From NCBI GenBank assembly GCA_903860995.1, contig CAIOSS010000561.1, positions 1 through 9,882 of the forward strand: a stretch of DNA of 9,882 nucleotides, in the 5' to 3' direction. This document shows positions 5,953-9,882 of the stretch, piece after piece (the first letter of the stretch is position 1; every line of letters begins with the position of its first letter). This DNA comes from an uncultured delta proteobacterium. Its GTDB lineage: Bacteria > Myxococcota_A > Polyangia > Polyangiales > Ga0077539. Under the pieces are notes generated by a model. The model made no database searches. It saw nothing but the letters and a program-made list of their open reading frames with translations, and had not been told where the DNA came from. Position numbers and translations under genes: made by a program.

Positions 5953-6846
5953 ATGACGAGAGCTGGTCTGACGTCGGTGTTGGTGGTGGTGATCGCGGCC
6001 GGGTGCTCGTCGAACGCGGCCCTCCCGCCGACGCCGGTGGACGCGGGCGGTGGCAGCGACGTCGTGGCCGGCGGCTCCGACGCGCCCCGCGCGGACGCTG
6101 GCGCGGCCGACGCGGCGCCTTCTCGCGCGGGTCTCACCTGCGCGACGGACGGCGAGTGCGGCGGCGCGCTCACCTGCGACACGAAGGTCCCCGGCGGGTT
6201 CTGCACCGCGGAGTGCACCGACAATGCGAGCCAGCTCCGCGAGCGCGAGCAGTGCGGCGGGGCGGGCAGCACGTGCATCACCTACGGCGAAGACCCGGAC
6301 GCCATCTCTGGCTGCACCCGCACGTGCACCCCCGCGGCGCGCCCGGGGACGCCGGGCGCCTGCCGCGACGGCCAGGCCTGCACGGGGTGGTGGTTCACGC
6401 GCCAGAGCCTCGAGCCCGATTTCGTAGGCTGCGACCTGTTCTGCACGGCCGACAGCCAGTGCGGCGCGGTGCCGTGCAACGTGCGCAGGGGCGAGTGCGG
6501 CGAGGCGACAGACATGACCGCCCGCGCCGACGGCGAGCCGTGCGACCCCACCGTCGAGACCGGCACGCCGCCGAAGAACCGCCAGTGCCGCGGCATCTGC
6601 TTCCAGATCGGCGACCTCGAGACGCAGGGCCAGTGCGGCAGCCGCATCGACCTCTCCCGGTCGCCGCGCTGCCCCGATGACCCGGCGCGCATCGCGCCGA
6701 ACGGGATCTTCGACGACGAGGGCGGCCGTCTGGACAACCTCGGCGAGTGTCTCTTCAAGACGTGCTCGACCAACGCGGACTGCACCGCCCCGCTGGTGTG
6801 CATCCCCGGCATGGGCGGCGACCCGTCGGAGTGCGGGTATCCGTAG
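5953..6846 (+). CDS. cysteine-rich lipoprotein of unknown function
   Basis: A 297-aa exported lipoprotein. MTRAGLTSVLVVVIAAGC is a lipoprotein signal peptide with AAGC lipobox and predicted lipidated C18. Residues 19-58 are an Ala/Asp/Gly/Pro linker (VDAGGGSDV, DAPRADAGAADAA). The rest holds 26 cysteines between 63 and 294, an even number that would allow 13 disulfides. Three stretches share a C-x5-C-x4/5-C pattern with Asp/Asn/Ser before the second Cys: 63-75, 164-175 and 271-283. Such Cys-rich extracellular modules are common in myxobacterial lipoproteins of unknown role, probably as surface or adhesive proteins; no catalytic motif is seen. The start at 5953 is chosen over upstream in-frame codons (frame open from 5719) because it has GAGGG six nt upstream and a proper signal peptide. 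The 3' neighbour is convergent. Confidence 0.9.
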   Translation: MTRAGLTSVLVVVIAAGCSSNAALPPTPVDAGGGSDVVAGGSDAPRADAGAADAAPSRAGLTCATDGECGGALTCDTKVPGGFCTAECTDNASQLREREQCGGAGSTCITYGEDPDAISGCTRTCTPAARPGTPGACRDGQACTGWWFTRQSLEPDFVGCDLFCTADSQCGAVPCNVRRGECGEATDMTARADGEPCDPTVETGTPPKNRQCRGICFQIGDLETQGQCGSRIDLSRSPRCPDDPARIAPNGIFDDEGGRLDNLGECLFKTCSTNADCTAPLVCIPGMGGDPSECGYP

Positions 6847-6968
6847 CGCGGGTCTGCTCTCGTCGAAGCGCTTGTTTGAAGGCGCATCGAATGCAGGGAG
6901 GGCGCGCACGCCGGCTCACGATTTCATGGCCTCGGGCCGGGGGCTGGCGAGACGGTCACCCGGGAGAC

Positions 6969-6991
6969 CTCCGCGGTAGTGAGCCGCGGGG
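6969..6991. terminator. GC-rich hairpin in convergent spacer, weak terminator candidate
   Basis: CCGCGG at 6971-6976 and again at 6984-6989 can pair around a 7-nt loop (TAGTGAG), with one wobble and one further C-G pair outside. There is no T-tract on either side, so it is not a standard intrinsic terminator. Confidence 0.25.
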
Positions 6992-7008
6992 CGTTCGACC
7001 CGTGCGCT

Positions 7009-7049
7009 GCCTCGGCTCCGATGGTGACGTCCCACTTCGAAGCCGAGGC
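7009..7049. terminator. perfect 9-bp inverted repeat, bidirectional terminator candidate
   Basis: GCCTCGGCT at 7009-7017 is exactly complementary to AGCCGAGGC at 7041-7049, with a 23-nt loop. It sits about 160 nt after the lipoprotein stop and 63 nt after the metalloprotease stop, so it could end both transcripts. It lacks T-runs and has a large loop, so the terminator role is inferred from position. Confidence 0.35.
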
Positions 7050-7112
7050 GCCGACGGTCAGCCCGATCCTGCCGGTCGCCCTGTCCGCGCTACCAGATCA
7101 CCTGCACCGCCC

Positions 7113-9881
7113 TCAGTGCGTGACGGCCGTCCCCGTGCCGAAGCGCGACGTCAGCCGCCGCAGCACGTGCACCAGGTCGATGTACTGTCGCAGTTGCGTC
7201 TCCAGAACAGCCGCGCGCGGCCCCTCGCCGGCGTCCCGCGCCCGCTGCCACAGCGCCGCCAGGTCGCGTAGCCGCAGCACCATCCGCGCGCCGATGCCCG
7301 CCTCGGACGCCGACGCACCCGTCGCGGCGTGCACCGTCGCCGAGGCGCCCACGTCCGCGCCCGGCTCGCCCGCGGCCGTCCCGAAGTGCAGCGCGCGGTA
7401 CGTCGTGCGCGACCACGGGTCGGTGAAGCTCACCGTGTCGCGCGCCGGGTCGGCCACGGTGATGGCCTCGACGCTGCCGTCGGTCCACACCCGCGCGAAG
7501 TCCATGAAGCGCTGGTCGAAGGTCGCGGGGATGTTCGCCACGCCCATCACCGCCGCGCGCAATTGCACCGTGAATCCCGCCTGCGGATCGATCGGGAGGT
7601 GCAGGTCGTCGACCACCCGCCCGCTGCGCCCGACGCCGTCCCCCGGCGGGAGGTTGAGCGTCGCGAGGTGCGTGCGGGTGATGCTGCGCGTCCCGCCGGT
7701 CTCCACCAGCGGCGCGAAGTCGGCGTAGTCCTCGGCGAGCAGTCCACCCCACAAGCGAATCGTCTGTGCCGGGTACATCGAATAGAACGACAGCTGGAAG
7801 AGCCGCAGGTCGGCCGGCGTGTCCCGCTGGAGCAGAAGCAATTCAGGGTCGGTGAAGGCGTCGAGCGCCATCACCTTGTCGTAATACGACCCCGCGCGAT
7901 TGAGCTGCTCGTACCACCAGAAGCCCGCGTCGTTGCGCCAGTCGCTCTCGAAGCCCCTCCCTTGATTGATGGGTACCGGGAAGCCCGCCCCGGTCTCCAG
8001 GTTGAGCATCGCGAGGCGCTGGCCGTCGTCGCGGGCGATGATCCGGTGCGGACCGATCTCGGGCATGGTCACCATGGCCACCATGGCGTCGGCCACCACG
8101 CTGGTCGCCGCCTGGTTCACGAACCCCCCCAGGAAGGTCGGGTCGTCCCGATACCGACGCCAGTCGGGTGAGCTGCCCAGGAAGTCTTGAAAGGACACCA
8201 GATCGAAGGCAAGGGTCTGCGACGACTGCCGCATCTGCTCCACGTAGCGCCCCCACATCCGAGAGACGTAGGCCTCCGTGGAGAAGCCCGAGCGAAGCCG
8301 CGAGTAGCTGTTGGCGAAGTAGTAGTCGAGCCAGCGCCCCGCCACGTAGCGCATCGACTCGTACGCGTCGGCGCCCGCGTCGTTGGGCTGGTCCTGCCAC
8401 ACGAGGCCCGCGCGCTCGTCGCTGTCGAAGCGATAGGGCACCAGCACGTGGCCGTCGCTCGTGACGTTGGTGAACGACGCCTCTCCCCATCCGGGCAGCG
8501 ACTCGTTGCGCGTCTCCCGCAAGAAGACATCGTATCGATTGTCCTCGCGCACGTCGGGCGTCCCGTCGGCGCGCCGCCCAAAGATCGCGGGAATCTGCGT
8601 GTAGTGCATCCCCCGCGCGGCGCCGCCCGTCGACCACGCCCGCAGATCGAGTGGAGTCGACAAGCCCGACCCCGCGGTGTTCACTGAGTACCAGAGCGCC
8701 GCGGGGCGGTCGGCCACACGGCGAAAGGCCTCGACCAGGCCCACGTAGCCGTTCTTCACGAAGGCGCGGTCATAACGGCCGAGGCCCTGGGCGTCCTCGT
8801 TGAGGCCCTTGTAGTCCATGACTGACGAGTAGGCGTACTCCTCCACGCGGCCGGTGATCTCCTGGGGGCTGTAGTATTGGCCGTCCGCGGGGTCGGCGAG
8901 GTACTCCCAGCGCGGGCGCAGTCCGGCCGGGTGTCCCTGCGCGCGAACCGCCCAATAGCCGTCGGCGTAGTTCACGGCGTCGGCGCTCGCGGTGAAGTTG
9001 TGCCGCTCGCCTATCGCGTGGCCGATCTCGTGCGCCAGCACCCCGTGGTGGACGAACTGCGCCGCGTACTCCCGCACCCGCTCGTAGTTGATGCGACCGT
9101 CGGCGTCGCGAAACTCCCACCGTCGCCCGAAGGCCGTCGGGGCGTCCGCGGGGTCGTCGGGGGTGATGGGCGCCCCCGAGGCGATGCGCTGAGCGAGGCC
9201 GGCGAGCACGTCGTCGTCGAAGGCCGCCGCGTGGTTGCACTGCCACGCCGCGAGCCGCGCGCGCATCCGCTGGATCACCCGCCGTCGCGACGGGTCCTGC
9301 GCGCGCAGCGGGGAGGCCGCGTCGCGGGTGATCGCGAGCACCGCGGACGGGTCCTGCCGCGCCGTCGAGGCGATGGCCACCTGCTGCCCCTGGAGCAGCG
9401 CGGACTCCAGGTCGGTGCCGCGCAGCGAGGCCCGCCGCGCCGCCGCGCGGTTGTCGCCGTCCCCGAGGAGCCGCCCCCGCAGCAGCCGCCGCGTCGCGAG
9501 GTCGAGGGCCCCCGGCGCCTCCGGGTCATCGCTCCGCAGCCGGACCCCGCCGCCGGGCTCGAGCCACCCCGACCCCGGGAGCCGCAGGCGATCGAGCGCG
9601 GCGCTCGAGGCCGTGGCGATGGACGCGAGCCCGCCCGCGCGACGGAAGGGCGCGTCGAGGGCCTGCGCGCTCGTGGTGTCGCCGCTCCCGACCTGGCGCA
9701 TCGACTCGATGACGTTGCGGCCGTTGGCGATGACCCCGGTGGTGGTGTCGCCGTTGATGAGCCGCACGAGGTCGGTGAGCCACGCGGCGTAGGTGTCGGT
9801 GACGTTCTGCCAGACGGCCCCGCGGCCCGCGATGAGCTCGCCGGTCTCCGGGTCGGCCGCGACGTTGGCGAGGCCCCAGTA
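7113..9881 (-). CDS. metzincin-type zinc-dependent metalloprotease, C-terminal 922 residues (start beyond right edge)
   Basis: The frame is open from the right window edge and ends at 7113; the N-terminus and any signal peptide are outside. Numbering from the first complete codon, the zinc site is HEIGHAIGERH at 284-294 (H284, H288, H294 as ligands, E285 as general base), the full HEXXHXXGXXH of metzincins. SVMDY with M355 supplies the Met-turn 61 residues later. The segment just before the edge, ADPETGELIAGRGAVWQNV, resembles the region upstream of the zinc site in large secreted metalloproteases of Myxococcota and Bacteroidota. The long C-terminal part (about 400-922) carries Trp/Tyr-rich stretches such as GFWWYEQLNRAG and YSMYPAQTIRLWGG and has no motif I can name. 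Its last 80 residues include a helical segment, LRLRDLAALWQRARDAGEGP. The likely role is extracellular or envelope protein degradation. It converges with the Cys-rich lipoprotein gene across 266 nt. The protease call is secure; the substrate is unknown. Confidence 0.92.
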   Translation of the reverse strand, partial: YWGLANVAADPETGELIAGRGAVWQNVTDTYAAWLTDLVRLINGDTTTGVIANGRNVIESMRQVGSGDTTSAQALDAPFRRAGGLASIATASSAALDRLRLPGSGWLEPGGGVRLRSDDPEAPGALDLATRRLLRGRLLGDGDNRAAARRASLRGTDLESALLQGQQVAIASTARQDPSAVLAITRDAASPLRAQDPSRRRVIQRMRARLAAWQCNHAAAFDDDVLAGLAQRIASGAPITPDDPADAPTAFGRRWEFRDADGRINYERVREYAAQFVHHGVLAHEIGHAIGERHNFTASADAVNYADGYWAVRAQGHPAGLRPRWEYLADPADGQYYSPQEITGRVEEYAYSSVMDYKGLNEDAQGLGRYDRAFVKNGYVGLVEAFRRVADRPAALWYSVNTAGSGLSTPLDLRAWSTGGAARGMHYTQIPAIFGRRADGTPDVREDNRYDVFLRETRNESLPGWGEASFTNVTSDGHVLVPYRFDSDERAGLVWQDQPNDAGADAYESMRYVAGRWLDYYFANSYSRLRSGFSTEAYVSRMWGRYVEQMRQSSQTLAFDLVSFQDFLGSSPDWRRYRDDPTFLGGFVNQAATSVVADAMVAMVTMPEIGPHRIIARDDGQRLAMLNLETGAGFPVPINQGRGFESDWRNDAGFWWYEQLNRAGSYYDKVMALDAFTDPELLLLQRDTPADLRLFQLSFYSMYPAQTIRLWGGLLAEDYADFAPLVETGGTRSITRTHLATLNLPPGDGVGRSGRVVDDLHLPIDPQAGFTVQLRAAVMGVANIPATFDQRFMDFARVWTDGSVEAITVADPARDTVSFTDPWSRTTYRALHFGTAAGEPGADVGASATVHAATGASASEAGIGARMVLRLRDLAALWQRARDAGEGPRAAVLETQLRQYIDLVHVLRRLTSRFGTGTAVTH

Positions 9882-9882
9882 C

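Larger units (their letters stand above)
6847..7112. other. convergent intergenic spacer
   Basis: 266 nt between the stop of the Cys-rich lipoprotein gene (plus) and the stop of the metalloprotease gene (minus). No gene is seen. It contains two hairpin candidates, at 6969-6991 and 7009-7049, in the place where bidirectional terminators are expected. Confidence 0.55.

Noticed and set aside
6011..6846. Frameshift or fusion within the Cys-rich lipoprotein
   Set aside because: The frame is continuous, with even cysteine spacing and consistent codon use to the stop.
2938..6909. 1323-aa open frame on the minus strand
   Set aside because: Antisense shadow of the GH-like lipoprotein and the Cys-rich lipoprotein. 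It is rich in Arg/Ala/Gly/His-type codons produced by GC-rich third positions and has no recognisable domain; the plus-strand genes have signal peptides and motifs.
1..9882. CRISPR array, tRNA, rRNA, IS element or phage genes
   Set aside because: No regularly spaced long repeats, cloverleaf-like segments, rRNA cores, transposase motifs or phage-type genes were seen. The only tandem repeats are the coding 21-bp array and the short CGCAAGGG units.

Overview
The window is very GC-rich. It shows habits typical of Myxococcota, probably a Polyangiales/Sandaracinaceae-type bacterium: lipoproteins whose signal peptide is followed by Asp/Ala/Pro-rich linkers, a cysteine-studded secreted lipoprotein, and a very large secreted zinc metalloprotease. 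The lineage is inferred from style only. No rRNA, tRNA, CRISPR array, transposase or integrase was seen.

Layout. (1) Positions 1-1839, minus strand: a compact run of four reading frames, read from 1839 down to 1. They are a heme-oxygenase-like (HDO/TenA/PqqC fold) putative diiron oxidase, a single-domain cupin 20 nt downstream, a 96-aa protein of unknown function, and the first 59 codons of a protein resembling ABC1/UbiB-type atypical kinases, which overlaps the 96-aa frame by 14 nt and runs off the left edge. (2) 1840-2289: divergent intergenic region with an imperfect palindrome and three copies of an 8-mer just upstream of the next gene. (3) 2290-5466, plus strand: a 1058-aa lipoprotein with a heptad-repeat linker, a clan GH-A-like catalytic region, a putative Ig (He_PIG-like) domain and a C-terminal beta-rich module. 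(4) 5467-5952: intergenic region with a dense cluster of G-runs, including a canonical four-tract G-quadruplex motif, and a short CGCAAGGG tandem repeat. (5) 5953-6846, plus strand: a 297-aa cysteine-rich lipoprotein. (6) 6847-7112: convergent spacer with two hairpins. (7) 7113-9881, minus strand: the C-terminal 922 residues of a metzincin-type zinc metalloprotease with HEXXHXXGXXH and a Met-turn. It enters from the right edge.

Working together. The right two thirds encodes envelope or secreted proteins (polysaccharide-active lipoprotein, Cys-rich lipoprotein, protease), consistent with a predatory or saprophytic life style. The left operon is different: a putative diiron oxidase followed at once by a cupin. 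This is the same pair of catalytic folds that is fused in the N-nitrosourea-forming enzyme SznF. It is the best candidate here for an undescribed small-molecule or amino-acid oxidation pathway, but its substrate cannot be read from the sequence.
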